Part shown: piece by piece, positions 8,751 through 19,012 of the stretch
How the letters are laid out: each line of letters begins with the position of its first letter
Position numbering within the stretch: position 1 is the first letter of the stretch
DNA from: Psychrobacter fulvigenes
GTDB lineage: Bacteria > Pseudomonadota > Gammaproteobacteria > Pseudomonadales > Moraxellaceae
Reading direction: 5' to 3'
Assembly: GCF_904846155.1 (NCBI RefSeq)
Contig: NZ_CAJGZP010000001.1
Coordinates: forward strand, 2,976,001 to 3,040,000
Length of the DNA: 64,000 nucleotides
Program-made: the position numbers and the translations under genes
Notes under the pieces: generated by a model
What the model was told of the DNA's origin: nothing
Databases searched by the model: none
What the model saw: only the letters and a program-made list of their open reading frames with translations

Positions 8751-10001
8751 ATGCGCCGAGTTGTTATCACTGGAGCAGGGATTGTCTCTTGTATCGGACA
8801 TGATTTAGACACTGTCACGTCAGCGCTGAAACAAGGAAAGTCTGGCATTACTTTTAATGAAAGCTATGCTGAACATGGATTTAAATCGCACGTGAGCGGC
8901 AGTATCGATAAAGCTGAGCTTGATACGACTGCTATTGATCGTAAGCTGAAACGGTTTTTTAGTGATGCTAGTCTCTATGCTTACGTGAGCGCCTTAAATG
9001 CTATCGAGCACTCTGGTCTATCACTTGAGACCATCAACCATAATCCACGTGTCGCCTTGGTCGCAAGCTCTGGCGGTGCGTCCACTGAAAACATCGTTAA
9101 TGCGGTAGATGCCATGCGTGAAAAAGGCCTACGCGGTGTCGGCGCGATGGCGGTACCAAAAACCATGGGCAGCTCAGTATCGGCAGCGCTCGCAACGGGT
9201 CTTAAAATCCAAGGGGTTTCTTACTCTTTGTCTTCTGCTTGCGCGACCTCAACCCATTGCATCGGACATGCCGCTGAGCTAATTCAGTTAGGCAAAGCTG
9301 ATGTGGTACTGGCGGGAGGTAGTGAAGCTGAGCACTGGACCCAGTCTTGTATGTTTGATGCGATGGGCGCGGTGAGCACTCAGTATAATGACACACCAGA
9401 ACAAGCATCAAGAGCCTATGACAAAGACCGTGATGGCTTTGTCATCGCTGCTGGTGGCGCTATGGTGGTGGTTGAAAGTCTTGAACATGCTGAGGCGCGT
9501 GGCGCAAATATTTTGGCAGAAATTGTCGGTTATGGTGCCAGCTCAGATGGTGCAGAGATGGTCGCACCAAGCGGTGAAGGTGCAGTGCGCTGTATGCAGC
9601 TAGCACTGGCGCAAGCAGGTCTGGAGCGTGTCGACTACATCAATAGCCACGGTACCAGCACACCACTCGGTGATATCACTGAGCTAAAAGCCATTGCTAA
9701 AGTATTTGCTTCTGACGATGATACTGACACTAAAAACTCTGTACCACCGATCAGCTCAACCAAATCAATGACTGGTCATAGCCTAGGAGCCGTTGGTGCA
9801 CAAGAGCTGATCTACTGCCTACTGATGCTCCAAGAAGGCTTCATTGCACCAAGCATCAATATCGACCAGCTCGATGCGGCAGCAGAGCTGTTTGACATCG
9901 TCACTGAGCTACGTGAAACCAAGCTAAATACGCTGATGAGCAATAGCTTTGGCTTTGGTGGTACCAACGCTACCTTAATTATAAAAAAGTTTGACGCCTA
10001 A
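8751..10001 (+). CDS. fabB: Beta-ketoacyl-ACP synthase I
   Basis: This 416-residue condensing enzyme extends acyl-ACP with malonyl-ACP in type II fatty acid synthesis; FabB-type enzymes are needed for unsaturated fatty acids. The catalytic triad is visible: Cys164 in SSACATS, His300 in [11 protein letters not shown] and His343 in [11 protein letters not shown]. The C-terminal [10 protein letters not shown] motif is present. The [16 protein letters not shown] context and overall sequence favour FabB over FabF. pabB starts only 3 bp after the stop codon, so the two are probably cotranscribed. Confidence 0.92.
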   Translation: MRRVVITGAGIVSCIGHDLDTVTSALKQGKSGITFNESYAEHGFKSHVSGSIDKAELDTTAIDRKLKRFFSDASLYAYVSALNAIEHSGLSLETINHNPRVALVASSGGASTENIVNAVDAMREKGLRGVGAMAVPKTMGSSVSAALATGLKIQGVSYSLSSACATSTHCIGHAAELIQLGKADVVLAGGSEAEHWTQSCMFDAMGAVSTQYNDTPEQASRAYDKDRDGFVIAAGGAMVVVESLEHAEARGANILAEIVGYGASSDGAEMVAPSGEGAVRCMQLALAQAGLERVDYINSHGTSTPLGDITELKAIAKVFASDDDTDTKNSVPPISSTKSMTGHSLGAVGAQELIYCLLMLQEGFIAPSINIDQLDAAAELFDIVTELRETKLNTLMSNSFGFGGTNATLIIKKFDA

Positions 10002-10004
10002 GTT

Positions 10005-11714
10005 ATGGTTACACCAATACCTTCTAAAAATGTAGTAAAGCCGACCAACTCTACCGAAACGCCAGCTGAAAAATCCAGCTGGCGTTTTGGCGACTTGTCT
10101 GCTGCAGAGCTGTTGCCCAAGCTACAACAGCACTTGATGAAAAAAAACTCTCAGGCAAATTGGCAACTCATCTGGCTAAATAATGATGGACGACCAGTGA
10201 TTGGCTTGCTACCTAAAATGGCGTGGCGTGTGTATGTTGATGACCAGAATGGTCACAGCCAACCCCGTAGCAATGCCCCTATTCACTCAGCTGCTGACTT
10301 GCAAACAGCGAGTAAGCAACCGTCCTTGTATCAAGTCATAAAAACCAGTCGTGATGACACTATCAAAATGACGACAACATCTATGAGCTATGCCAACTGG
10401 CAAGAGGAGTTGATTGCTTATAGTCAAAGTTATGACAGTGACCACATCCATAACAGCACTCTGACGATAAGCAACGAAAATGACAACCAGCCCAGCTATC
10501 ATCACGGTCTTATTGGTTTTATCGGTTATGATATTGCTGCTCATGAGCTGAGCCCTGCTGCTAAGATTGAGTTGGCAGCACAGCCTTGCGCTGTACTGGG
10601 GCATTACGATACATACCTCACCCCTTCGGATAAAAAAACGGGATGGACGTTAAATACGATTGATCTAAATCCTGATAGTGAGGCAACACTCGCAGCCCTT
10701 GTATCGTACTTAGATACTCTAGACAATGACTTATCCAACACAGAAAACAAAGCTGATTGCCAACCCGCACCCTTAGTATTGAAAGCGCGATGGCATAAAG
10801 CTGACTATCAACAGGCATTTGCGCAAACTCAAGACTATCTACAACAGGGCGACTGTTATCAAATAAACCTGACCCAAGCGTGGCAGGGTTGCTTGCTTAA
10901 CAAGCATAAGAGCTCGACTGCCTATCAAAAAAGCCGCAATGATAAAGCAGTAGCCACGCTGATTGACTACTTACCTGCCCTGCACCGCAATACACAAGCA
11001 CCATTCGCAGGATACTTAGGAGTTAACAACACTATCAACAGCACTGATAAATCAGCTTTATGCTTTGAGCTATTAAGCTGCTCACCTGAGCTGTTTTTTA
11101 CCTTTATAAAAGAGCGTGATACGACTGCTCATTATATTCGCACCAAACCCATCAAAGGCACGCGTCCAAGAGGGAGCGATACTGAGCAAGATTTGGCCTT
11201 AAAGCAGCAACTGGTAGACAGCGATAAAGATCGCGCTGAGAATGTGATGATTGTTGATTTATTGCGCAATGATTTGGGCAAGTATGCCAAGACTGGCAGT
11301 GTGAAGGTGCCGCATCTATTCGCGATTGAAAGCTTTAGCAACGTTCATCATATGGTCAGTACCATTACTGCTGAGCTAAAGCCAGAGGCGCATCCGTTAG
11401 CGGTATTATTTGGTAGTCTGCCAGCTGGCTCAATCACTGGCACGCCTAAAAAACGCGCCGTTGAAATCATCTCTGAGCTAGAGGCATCAGCGCGTGGCGC
11501 TTATTGCGGCAGCATGGGTTATATGAACTTTGATGGTAGCGGACAATGGAATGTGCTGATTCGTACATTGCAGGCCAATAGCTTAGCAACTGCCGAGACA
11601 GAGGTCAGCTTGTGGGCAGGCGGCGGTATCACTGTGGCCTCTGATCGTGACGAAGAGTACCAAGAATGTCTCGATAAGGTTGGCAACTTGTTAAAGGTAT
11701 TGCTGCAAGAATAG
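10005..11714 (+). CDS. pabB: Aminodeoxychorismate synthase component I
   Basis: PabB converts chorismate plus ammonia (from a PabA glutaminase subunit) to 4-amino-4-deoxychorismate in folate synthesis. The C-terminal chorismate-binding domain (about residues 255-565) shows YQINLTQ, TKPIKGTRPRG, the catalytic AGSITGTPKKRAVEIISELE region and GGITVASD. At 569 residues it is longer than the usual 450 or so because of extended polar stretches in the N-terminal half. The PIKGTRPRG lysine motif separates it from TrpE. It starts 3 bp after fabB. Confidence 0.88.
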   Translation: MVTPIPSKNVVKPTNSTETPAEKSSWRFGDLSAAELLPKLQQHLMKKNSQANWQLIWLNNDGRPVIGLLPKMAWRVYVDDQNGHSQPRSNAPIHSAADLQTASKQPSLYQVIKTSRDDTIKMTTTSMSYANWQEELIAYSQSYDSDHIHNSTLTISNENDNQPSYHHGLIGFIGYDIAAHELSPAAKIELAAQPCAVLGHYDTYLTPSDKKTGWTLNTIDLNPDSEATLAALVSYLDTLDNDLSNTENKADCQPAPLVLKARWHKADYQQAFAQTQDYLQQGDCYQINLTQAWQGCLLNKHKSSTAYQKSRNDKAVATLIDYLPALHRNTQAPFAGYLGVNNTINSTDKSALCFELLSCSPELFFTFIKERDTTAHYIRTKPIKGTRPRGSDTEQDLALKQQLVDSDKDRAENVMIVDLLRNDLGKYAKTGSVKVPHLFAIESFSNVHHMVSTITAELKPEAHPLAVLFGSLPAGSITGTPKKRAVEIISELEASARGAYCGSMGYMNFDGSGQWNVLIRTLQANSLATAETEVSLWAGGGITVASDRDEEYQECLDKVGNLLKVLLQE

Positions 11715-11741
11715 CTATTTTAATAATTAACTGGCTGCCTG

Positions 11742-12263
11742 CTAGATATCAGTGAGAAGTAATTCAATTTCATCTTCATGAAAAACCTGCACGCCCATGC
11801 TCTGTAAGTGCTGCGTCGTTATGCCATTGCCTACACGCAAGCGACCAGTAAAGCTACCGTCATAGATTAAGCCACTGCCACAAGAAGGGCTTTTTGACTT
11901 CAGCAATGCGCGCTTGATTCCATGTTGCAGTGCAATATCACCTGCTTTATTTGCACCACCATGAAACGCATCTGTCAGATTTTCTCCTGAGATATTAATA
12001 ACCTCGATTCGTTCGTCTTGACACACTATTTCTGCAGGCAGACGCGGTGTGGATAACCCACCTAGCAATTCAGGACAAATCGGCACTAAGGTAAAATTGG
12101 CGTTTAGCTGAGTCATTAATGCGGCACTTATCTGTGCATGATCACCATCATAACGTACAGGTTGGCCTAACAAGCAGGCGCTGATTAACAGCGCCTGTCT
12201 ACTATTTTCTTTAGAACAAACCGTTTCTTTAGAGCCGGCAGTTTCTTTGCCACTGATAAGCAT
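11742..12263 (-). CDS. DUF523-family protein
   Basis: A 173-residue member of the DUF523 (YbbK-like) family. The family pattern is clear: ISACLLGQPVRYDG near residue 28, CPELLGGLSTPR, and KSPSCGSGLIYDG, with conserved cysteines that could bind metal or sulfur. The function is not established. The first 22 or so residues (rich in K, E, S and T) are not part of the conserved core, so translation may begin later. It starts just 9 bp after the hisC stop codon in the same direction and is convergent with pabB. Confidence 0.8.
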   Translation of the reverse strand: MLISGKETAGSKETVCSKENSRQALLISACLLGQPVRYDGDHAQISAALMTQLNANFTLVPICPELLGGLSTPRLPAEIVCQDERIEVINISGENLTDAFHGGANKAGDIALQHGIKRALLKSKSPSCGSGLIYDGSFTGRLRVGNGITTQHLQSMGVQVFHEDEIELLLTDI

Positions 12264-12272
12264 GCATTAGCC

Positions 12273-13388
12273 TTATTCAGTCTGCATGGCAGTAAGTGCA
12301 CTAATCAAGCGTTCGTTCTGCTCTTGCGTGCCAACAGTAATGCGCAGGTACTCTTTGGTACGGGGTTTGTCAAAATGACGCACAATGATGCCTTGCTCAC
12401 GTAGCACCTCAGCGACCTCACTCGCATTGCCATCCTGAGGGCGGGCAAATACGAAGTTCGCATGTGATGGCAACACTTGGTAGCCCAAACCAGTAAGCTG
12501 CTCCGTCAGCGACTCACGCAAGTCAATGACTTGCTGGCAAGTCTGCTCAAAATAAGGCTTGTCTAACACACTGGCGGTGGCGCCAGCTTGTGCTAGCTTA
12601 TCTAATGGATAGCTATTAAAGCTGTTTTTCATGCGGGTCAGCGCTTCAATCAATGACGCATTACCGAAGGCCATCCCTACGCGCAGTCCTGCCAGCGAAC
12701 GCGACTTTGAAAAGGTTTGGGTGACCAATATGTTTTCAAAGTCATTAATCAAGCTTACTGCTGATACCTCTGTCTCGTCACTGTTGGCGTCAGCTTGCGC
12801 AAAGTCTATATAAGCCTCATCAATGACAACCACTGAGTTTGAGTGCTCACTGGCAAGCTTACGAATATCTGCCAAGGGTAACAGTAAGCCTGTTGGAGCA
12901 TTAGGATTGGCAATGATGATGCCGCTACAGGGTTGGCGGTAAGTATCAGGATCAATACTAAAGTCTTCTGCAAGCGCGATCTGTACCAGCTCTATGCCAA
13001 AGGTCTGCGCATAAACAGGATAAAAACTATAGCCGATATCTGGTGATAAAACAGGACGCTCTTTGAGGAAGAAGCTGGCAAATACCAAAGCGAGAACCTC
13101 ATCTGAACCATTGCCTACAAACACTTGGTTGAGATTCAGATTGTATAAATCTGCTAACGCTGTACGCAGCTCATCAGACTCAGGCGCTGGATATAAACGC
13201 AGGGCATCGGCTTGCTGAGCTAAGGCGTTCGAGATGGCCTCTACCACCTTAGGTGATGGCGGAAATGGGTTTTCATTGGTATTCAGTTTGCATAAATTAT
13301 CATGCTGAGGCTGCTCACCAGGTACGTATGGCGACAAGTTACGGGCTGTATTTGACCAAAGTCTGTTGTCTATTTTTTGCTCACTCAT
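12273..13388 (-). CDS. hisC: Histidinol-phosphate aminotransferase
   Basis: HisC (371 aa) is the PLP enzyme that transaminates imidazole acetol phosphate to histidinol phosphate. Visible family features are LNTNENPFPPSP near residue 32, NPNAPTG, VVIDEAYIDFA, and the PLP-lysine segment TQTFSKSRSLAGLRVG. Length and motifs fit a class II fold aminotransferase of the HisC type. It lies 89 bp downstream of hisD, and the two are probably one transcript, with the DUF523 gene as a possible third member. Confidence 0.95.
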   Translation of the reverse strand: MSEQKIDNRLWSNTARNLSPYVPGEQPQHDNLCKLNTNENPFPPSPKVVEAISNALAQQADALRLYPAPESDELRTALADLYNLNLNQVFVGNGSDEVLALVFASFFLKERPVLSPDIGYSFYPVYAQTFGIELVQIALAEDFSIDPDTYRQPCSGIIIANPNAPTGLLLPLADIRKLASEHSNSVVVIDEAYIDFAQADANSDETEVSAVSLINDFENILVTQTFSKSRSLAGLRVGMAFGNASLIEALTRMKNSFNSYPLDKLAQAGATASVLDKPYFEQTCQQVIDLRESLTEQLTGLGYQVLPSHANFVFARPQDGNASEVAEVLREQGIIVRHFDKPRTKEYLRITVGTQEQNERLISALTAMQTE

Positions 13389-13477
13389 AAGTTATCCTAA
13401 TATTGGCCGCATAAATGATTATAAAATAAGTCTACATATGGCTAATACCGAACCAGCACTAGCCATAGTGAATAATA

Positions 13478-14773
13478 CTACTGATAACGGTAGCGAGCTG
13501 AACGGGCATGCGCCTCTAAGTCTTCCCGCTGCGCTAATATGTCTGCCGTCTTAGCCAACGGTTTACTGCCGCTTTCAGTACAATAGATAATCGATGACTT
13601 CTTTTGGAAGTCATACACACCCAGTGGTGAAGAAAAGCGTGCGGTACCTGAAGTTGGCAATACATGGTTGGGCCCTGCACAGTAGTCACCGATCGCCTCA
13701 GGCGTATGCCGTCCCATAAAGATAGCACCAGCATGGCGAATGTCGCCCAGCAGGCTATCTGGATCATCAACAGACAGCTCTAAATGTTCTGGTGCCACAC
13801 GGTTGATGACTTCCATACCCTCTGCTCTATCTCTGACTAAGATAAGGGCGCCGCGGTTTTGTAGGGAGTCGCGGGCAATATCTGCTTTTGGCAGTTCTGC
13901 CAATGCTTTGTCAATCTCTACTGCTACTGCATCAAGTTGCTCACTACTTGTCGTCACAAAGATGGCTTGGGCAACTCGGTCATGCTCAGCTTGTGATAAC
14001 AAGTCCATAGCAAGCCAGTCAGCGCGATCATTTGCCGAACCTTCTGCATATACCAACACCTCAGATGGACCAGCAATCATATCAATACCTACTTGGCCAA
14101 ATACAGCTCGTTTGGCCGCCGCGACGTATTTATTACCAGGGCCAGTAATTTTATCGACTTGCGGAATGGTTTGGGTACCATAGGCTAATGCTGCTACCGC
14201 TTGCGCGCCGCCAATAGTAAACACGCGATCGACCTGTGCTAAGTGCGCTGCTGCCAATACTAATGGATTAAGGATACCTTTGGGCGCTGGTACGACCATG
14301 ATCACTTCTTTAACGCCCGCAACTTTGGCAGGAATGGCGTTCATAAGTACAGAAGACGGATAAGAGGCCAGTCCACCCGGTACATAAATACCAACGCGAT
14401 CAAGCGGCGTCACTTTCTGACCTAAGCGATTGCCCAGCTCATCCTCATACTGCCAACTCTCTTGCACTTGCCGCTCATGAAAGCTCTGTACCCGCGTTGC
14501 AGCTGTCATCAAGGCTGTTTTTACTTCTTCATCTAAGTCTTCAAAAGCTGCAACAAGCGCTTCTTTTGACAGCTCTAACTCCTGCATATTTGTCGCTGGA
14601 TGCTGATCAAACTTCTGAGTCAAGCCCAGCACTACGCTATCACCATCACGGCGCACTTGCGCGATAATATCATCCACAGTTTTTAATAAATCAGTATCAT
14701 TAACCGTTTCAAACGCAAGTAGCGTGGTTAGTTGTTGTTCAAAATCAGTATCTTGAGTATTTAACTGGCGCAT
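13478..14773 (-). CDS. hisD: Histidinol dehydrogenase
   Basis: HisD (431 aa) carries out the last two oxidations from histidinol to histidine, using NAD and a zinc ion. Diagnostic stretches include VGIYVPGG, GPGNKYVAAAK, GPSEVLV and the catalytic RVAPEHLEL with its Glu-His pair. Full length. It is separated from hisG by a 350-bp gap containing a hisG terminator and a copy of the 108-bp repeat, so hisD-hisC probably have their own promoter. Confidence 0.97.
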   Translation of the reverse strand: MRQLNTQDTDFEQQLTTLLAFETVNDTDLLKTVDDIIAQVRRDGDSVVLGLTQKFDQHPATNMQELELSKEALVAAFEDLDEEVKTALMTAATRVQSFHERQVQESWQYEDELGNRLGQKVTPLDRVGIYVPGGLASYPSSVLMNAIPAKVAGVKEVIMVVPAPKGILNPLVLAAAHLAQVDRVFTIGGAQAVAALAYGTQTIPQVDKITGPGNKYVAAAKRAVFGQVGIDMIAGPSEVLVYAEGSANDRADWLAMDLLSQAEHDRVAQAIFVTTSSEQLDAVAVEIDKALAELPKADIARDSLQNRGALILVRDRAEGMEVINRVAPEHLELSVDDPDSLLGDIRHAGAIFMGRHTPEAIGDYCAGPNHVLPTSGTARFSSPLGVYDFQKKSSIIYCTESGSKPLAKTADILAQREDLEAHARSARYRYQ

Positions 14774-14860
14774 GACCTAATCCTATGTTTGAGCATAAAA
14801 CACTACTATAGTCGATTCAATCTAAAAAGCATACAGTGCTGCGAGTGTTGGCTTATATAC

Positions 14861-14968
14861 TATAATCAAGGAATTTTAAAATCGCTACAAGGCACCCGAC
14901 CGCAGATAGTATACTAAGTACATCTATGGCGGGAAACACCGTAGCGGTTTAAAAGTGCTCCGACTATA
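14861..14968 (+). repeat. 108-bp dispersed repeat, copy 1
   Basis: This is the first of three 108-bp copies (the others at 42123 and 60386), all in the same orientation and nearly identical. The ends form imperfect terminal inverted repeats of about 28 bp, of the form TATARTCAAGGA...TCGCTAC against GTAGCGGTTTAAAA...GACTATA. The centre pairs AGATAGTAC with GTACATCT, so the whole element could fold into one long hairpin. It lies between hisG and hisD. It has no coding capacity, so if mobile it would be a MITE moved by an enzyme encoded elsewhere. Confidence 0.9.
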
Positions 14969-15019
14969 TTGTCTTATGCAGATTATACTGGGCTTTTACT
15001 TTCTGGCAAGCAGAGACAA

Positions 15020-15068
15020 TAAAACCAGTTTAGCACGCTATATCTATTTCTAGGCGCTAAACTGGTTT
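15020..15068 (-). terminator. Rho-independent terminator after hisG
   Basis: A perfect 13-bp stem pairs 15056-15068 with 15022-15034; the loop is 21 nt. On the minus strand the 3' arm ends in GGTTTTATTG, a moderate T tract. It lies 55 bp beyond the hisG stop codon and suggests that hisG ends its own transcript before hisD. Confidence 0.7.
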
Positions 15069-15123
15069 AAAAATATGCATGACCATACTTGGTATTATCA
15101 ATGATAAAAATCATCTAAGTTAA

Positions 15124-15819
15124 CTAAGAAGCGGCAGCAATACTGTCTTTAAAGCTCTCAAGAATAGGCTCAAGCAAAGCAAACTTACGCTTGTAGCTGA
15201 CTTGATTGACAATCAGGCGTGAAGAGACATCACAAATATGGTCTCGTGGCTCCAGACCATTGGCTCTTAGGGTGTTGCCAGTATCGACCACATCGACGAT
15301 CAAATCGCCCAATCCCACTAAGGGTGCAAGCTCCATTGAGCCATAAAGCTTGATAACATCAACTTGCTGACCTTGACTGGCAAAATAAGCGCGGGCGACA
15401 TTGACATATTTGGTAGCAATACGTAGACGGCGATTAGGTAAAGGGGCATCCTTGACGCCAGCCGTCATCAGCTTACACTGAGCGATTTGCAAATCTAGTA
15501 GCTCGTAGACATGATTGGCACCATGCTCAAGGAGTACGTCTTTGCCAGCAACACCAAAGTCAGCAGCACCATGCTCTACATAGGTCGGCACGTCACTTGC
15601 TCGCAAGATAAGCACGCGCACATTTGGGTTTGAGGTAGGAAAAATCAGCTTGCGCGATGCTTCAGGATCTTCGAGTAGCTCAACGCCTGCTGCCTGCAAT
15701 AACGGCATCGTCTCTTCTAAAATACGTCCTTTAGATAAGGCTAATGTTAAACCTGAAAACTCGTTGTCTACTTCATTTAATAAGCTGCTGTTCTGTAAGC
15801 GTTCAGTTTGCTCAGTCAT
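15124..15819 (-). CDS. hisG: ATP phosphoribosyltransferase, short form
   Basis: HisG (231 aa) catalyses the first step of histidine synthesis, joining ATP to PRPP. It is the short type: it has the catalytic core ([18 protein letters not shown] through [22 protein letters not shown]) but lacks the C-terminal regulatory ACT-like domain. Short HisG enzymes work in a complex with HisZ, which is not in this window and must be elsewhere if the family rule holds. About 22 residues before the conserved core may be an extension or a late start. murA lies upstream in the same direction. Confidence 0.95.
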   Translation of the reverse strand: MTEQTERLQNSSLLNEVDNEFSGLTLALSKGRILEETMPLLQAAGVELLEDPEASRKLIFPTSNPNVRVLILRASDVPTYVEHGAADFGVAGKDVLLEHGANHVYELLDLQIAQCKLMTAGVKDAPLPNRRLRIATKYVNVARAYFASQGQQVDVIKLYGSMELAPLVGLGDLIVDVVDTGNTLRANGLEPRDHICDVSSRLIVNQVSYKRKFALLEPILESFKDSIAAAS

Positions 15820-15987
15820 GATGGCATGGTGTCCGTGTACGGTTGGTGTCCCCGATTAGAGGGAAGTATTAATATTTTCACGTGAGTATATTGGCATAGC
15901 GTGCATAAAGCTCAAAAGGCACTTTTAAAACACTATAGTTAAAAAAGCAATATTATTTAAAATGGCTTTTGAGCTAATCGTTATAAA

Positions 15988-17256
15988 CTAATCGTTGGTA
16001 TTGATACGTTCAATATTTACCCCTAACGCACGCAGTTTATTTTCAACATCTTCATAGCCACGATCGATATGGTAAATACGGTCGATGAGACTCTCGCCTT
16101 CAGCAGCGGCAGCCGCCATGACTAATGACATTGAAGCGCGCAGATCAGTTGCCATTACAGGCGCTGCGGTAAAGCGCTCAACCCCTTTTACGATGGCCAT
16201 ATGACCATCTACTCTAATTGACGCGCCTAAACGCTTGAGCTCAGGCACGTGCATATAGCGGTTTTCAAAGATATTTTCGATAATGGTACTGGTACCGTCA
16301 GCCAGACAGCAGACCGCCATTAACTGCGCTTGCATATCCGTAGGGAAGCCGGGGTGAGGCTGCGTACGAATATCGACAGATTTTGGACGGCCTGTCATCT
16401 GCGCACGAATCCAATCATCACCAGTCGTAATCGTTGCGCCCATCGCCTCAAACTTCTCAAGCACTGGGCTGAGTAAAGAAGCATCGGTCTTTTTGGTCAA
16501 CACATCGCCGCGAGTCATCAAGGCGCCTGCTAAATATGAACCCGTCTCGATACGATCAGCGACCACTGAGTACTCACAACCATGTAAACGCTCAACACCT
16601 TCAATGGTCATGGTTGATGTACCAATACCACTGATTTTTGCACCCATAGCGACCAGCATATTCGCCAAGTCGACCACTTCAGGCTCAAGCGCACAATTAC
16701 CCAGCACTGTCGTGCCGTTGGCAAGTGCGGCTGCCATGATGACGTTTTCAGTACCACCTACTGTAACCATATCAAATGAGTAGTTACAACCGATCAAGCG
16801 GCCACCTTTGGGCGCACGGGCTTTTACATAGCCGTTTTCTACGGTGATCTCCGCACCCATCGCTGTAAAGGCTTTGAGATGTTGATCAACTGGGCGTGAG
16901 CCGATTGCACAGCCACCTGGCAATGACACTTCTGCTTCACCAAAACGGGCTAGCAACGGCCCTAATACCAAAATAGACGCGCGCATGGTCTTAACCAAGT
17001 CATACGGTGCATAATAGTTGTCGATGTCTTTGGTATCACAAGTGACGGTGTCATCTTGTTTTTGGATTTTGATGCCCATACCTGAGATCAGCTCAATCAA
17101 TGTCCGCACGTCTTGTAGTGAGGGCACATTATGCAGTGTCGTTGGGGTTTCGGCCAATATCATAGCCGCAAGTAATGGCAAGGCGGCATTTTTGGCGCCA
17201 GAGATAGTAACTTCCCCTGCGATACGACTGCTACCGGTGATTAAAAACTGATCCAT
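15988..17256 (-). CDS. murA: UDP-N-acetylglucosamine 1-carboxyvinyltransferase
   Basis: MurA (422 aa) transfers enolpyruvate from PEP to UDP-GlcNAc, the first committed step of peptidoglycan synthesis. The catalytic cysteine is Cys116 in [16 protein letters not shown], so the enzyme is of the fosfomycin-sensitive type. The N terminus MDQFLITG and the AKNAALP segment are typical. It lies just downstream of ibaG and upstream of hisG, the ibaG-murA-hisG order known from other gammaproteobacteria. Confidence 0.97.
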   Translation of the reverse strand: MDQFLITGSSRIAGEVTISGAKNAALPLLAAMILAETPTTLHNVPSLQDVRTLIELISGMGIKIQKQDDTVTCDTKDIDNYYAPYDLVKTMRASILVLGPLLARFGEAEVSLPGGCAIGSRPVDQHLKAFTAMGAEITVENGYVKARAPKGGRLIGCNYSFDMVTVGGTENVIMAAALANGTTVLGNCALEPEVVDLANMLVAMGAKISGIGTSTMTIEGVERLHGCEYSVVADRIETGSYLAGALMTRGDVLTKKTDASLLSPVLEKFEAMGATITTGDDWIRAQMTGRPKSVDIRTQPHPGFPTDMQAQLMAVCCLADGTSTIIENIFENRYMHVPELKRLGASIRVDGHMAIVKGVERFTAAPVMATDLRASMSLVMAAAAAEGESLIDRIYHIDRGYEDVENKLRALGVNIERINTND

Positions 17257-17370
17257 AAAGGTGATAACCTATCTGTATGTGTAAAAAGAATTGCAATGAG
17301 CCATGAAGTTAAAAGGTCTAAATCTAGACGCTCTAAATTGAATGGCTGGCCATGCAAAAACCAAAAGCCT

Positions 17371-17622
17371 CTAACCCTGTGACTGGGTTTCCCACTCTGC
17401 AGGGGTTAGTGCTTGAATATTAAGTGCATGTATGTCACCACTGGCAATCTTATCATTTACCAATGCGTAGACCGCCTGCTGGCGTTGTACGGTACGTTTG
17501 CCTTCGAAACTGGCATCTACGACGCGTACGTCAAATTTATTGCCTTGATTGGCCGCTTGGATAAAGGCGTCAGGAAAATGCTGCTGCAAAAATGCGATTA
17601 GATCGTCAGCGTTCATGCTCAT
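17371..17622 (-). CDS. ibaG: BolA-family protein IbaG
   Basis: A small BolA-type protein (83 aa). The fold is recognisable from the conserved KFDVRVVDASFEGKRTVQRQQAVYALV region. IbaG works with monothiol glutaredoxins in iron-sulfur handling and is linked to acid resistance in E. coli. The start MSMNADDLIAFLQ is chosen because AGGA lies 6 nt upstream; an in-frame start 18 codons further up has no support. The usual BolA cysteine or histidine ligand position is not obvious. It precedes murA, as in E. coli. Confidence 0.88.
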   Translation of the reverse strand: MSMNADDLIAFLQQHFPDAFIQAANQGNKFDVRVVDASFEGKRTVQRQQAVYALVNDKIASGDIHALNIQALTPAEWETQSQG

Positions 17623-17812
17623 AGAATGTCCTATTATTATATTGAAAATAGTCTCTGTATAGATTGTTAAAAACAACGTCCATACATTATATTAGGGCGT
17701 CATTATAACAAGAGTTTGAACATCTTACAGTACTGTCTACCGATAAGCGTAAGTAGTCATCTTTAGATAGTCAATTTACTCTATTAAGCACTTATCAAGC
17801 CCGTATCACAGT

Positions 17813-18811
17813 TTAGTTAAGGGTTTTGTCCAAATAATCCAACACTTGCGCGCGCACATCATTGACCCAGCGTAGTGGCGGTGCCATCGCACCGATACTG
17901 GTCGCATGACTGGCACCTTTAATTTCACCAGTCTCAACCGTAGCGCCATAGTCTTTCAGAGCTTGGGTCATTTTGATGGTATTGGTGTCATATACAATCT
18001 TATCGTTTTCGGCGGTTAACAATAGATATGGCGGCTGAGCGCCTTGAATTTTCCGATCGGGCATCACCTCGTCAGGGGTGGCATCAGCAGGGAAGGCAAT
18101 GGCATTGCTAAACTTACGAAAGTCATAGCTATAAGGGCCGGCGATACCGACGACAGCAGCAATATCTTTGGGGCTAATACCATAGGGTGCCAAAAAATCC
18201 TCATTTGATACAGCAGCAATGGTATTAAACGCACCAGAGGAATGCCCGATGACCGCTATACGCTGCCTATCAGCATGGAGACTGGCGGCATTGTCATAAG
18301 TCCAAGCAATCGCTTTTGCAGTATCTTCAACATAGGCAGGATAGACATAATCAGGCGCTTTACGATGATTAATCACCACCGTAACATAACCTGCTTGAGC
18401 GAAACTTTGTCCGACAAAAGCGTAGTCCTCTTTATTGCCATTCTCCCATGAGCCTCCGTGTACGAACACTATTATGGGATAAGTTTCGTCAATCACCGTT
18501 TGTGCTTGCATCGCTTGCACTAAAGGTTTTGGGTAGTAAACATCTAAGTCCTGTAGTGGCTCATCACCGTATAAAATGTCTTTGCTAACGCCTACGCCGC
18601 CACTAGAGGTAATGCCATTTACCACCGTAAGTGCTGATAACGCCTGTGCTTGCTGTGCACCAAGAGCGACAACCGCCAGAGCCATGACTCCAGCTCCTGC
18701 AATCTTTAATGTACGCGGTATCGTGAGTTCGCTGCCTGTAGGCTGATCTGATGTAGCATTGAGATTGGTTTGCTCTAATACATTATTTGAATATGAATCC
18801 TTCATAGCCAT
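17813..18811 (-). CDS. Exported alpha/beta hydrolase (esterase-like)
   Basis: A 332-residue alpha/beta hydrolase. An N-terminal polar stretch of about 33 residues is followed by a hydrophobic segment (about 36-58) ending AQQAQALSA, so the protein is probably exported or membrane anchored. The oxyanion motif is HGGSW, the nucleophile elbow GHSSGAF, and the likely acid and base are in TAENDKIV and GASHATS. This pattern fits the carboxylesterase/HSL-like group; the substrate is unknown. Translation may begin at the second ATG (MKDSYSNN), which is better spaced (8 nt) from the AAGGA sequence. It stands alone. Confidence 0.75.
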   Translation of the reverse strand: MAMKDSYSNNVLEQTNLNATSDQPTGSELTIPRTLKIAGAGVMALAVVALGAQQAQALSALTVVNGITSSGGVGVSKDILYGDEPLQDLDVYYPKPLVQAMQAQTVIDETYPIIVFVHGGSWENGNKEDYAFVGQSFAQAGYVTVVINHRKAPDYVYPAYVEDTAKAIAWTYDNAASLHADRQRIAVIGHSSGAFNTIAAVSNEDFLAPYGISPKDIAAVVGIAGPYSYDFRKFSNAIAFPADATPDEVMPDRKIQGAQPPYLLLTAENDKIVYDTNTIKMTQALKDYGATVETGEIKGASHATSIGAMAPPLRWVNDVRAQVLDYLDKTLN

Positions 18812-19012
18812 TGTCCTTATTCATGTATAGCCTAAAGCTGCCAGTATGCTAACTACTTTTGGACTGTTTTATTATTCTATGTCTTCTATAGCTATTATTA
18901 TCATACTAAAGCGCTTGTAGCATCCAGTGCTGTTCGTGTTATGGCTATTTAGGATTCTTGTGAATGGCGTAAGAAGAGTATGCAAAACCACCCTTAGACA
19001 CACCAAGCGACT

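Noticed and set aside
14861..14968. 108-bp repeats as CRISPR units
   Set aside because: Copies are tens of kilobases apart with no spacers, so they are dispersed elements and not an array.
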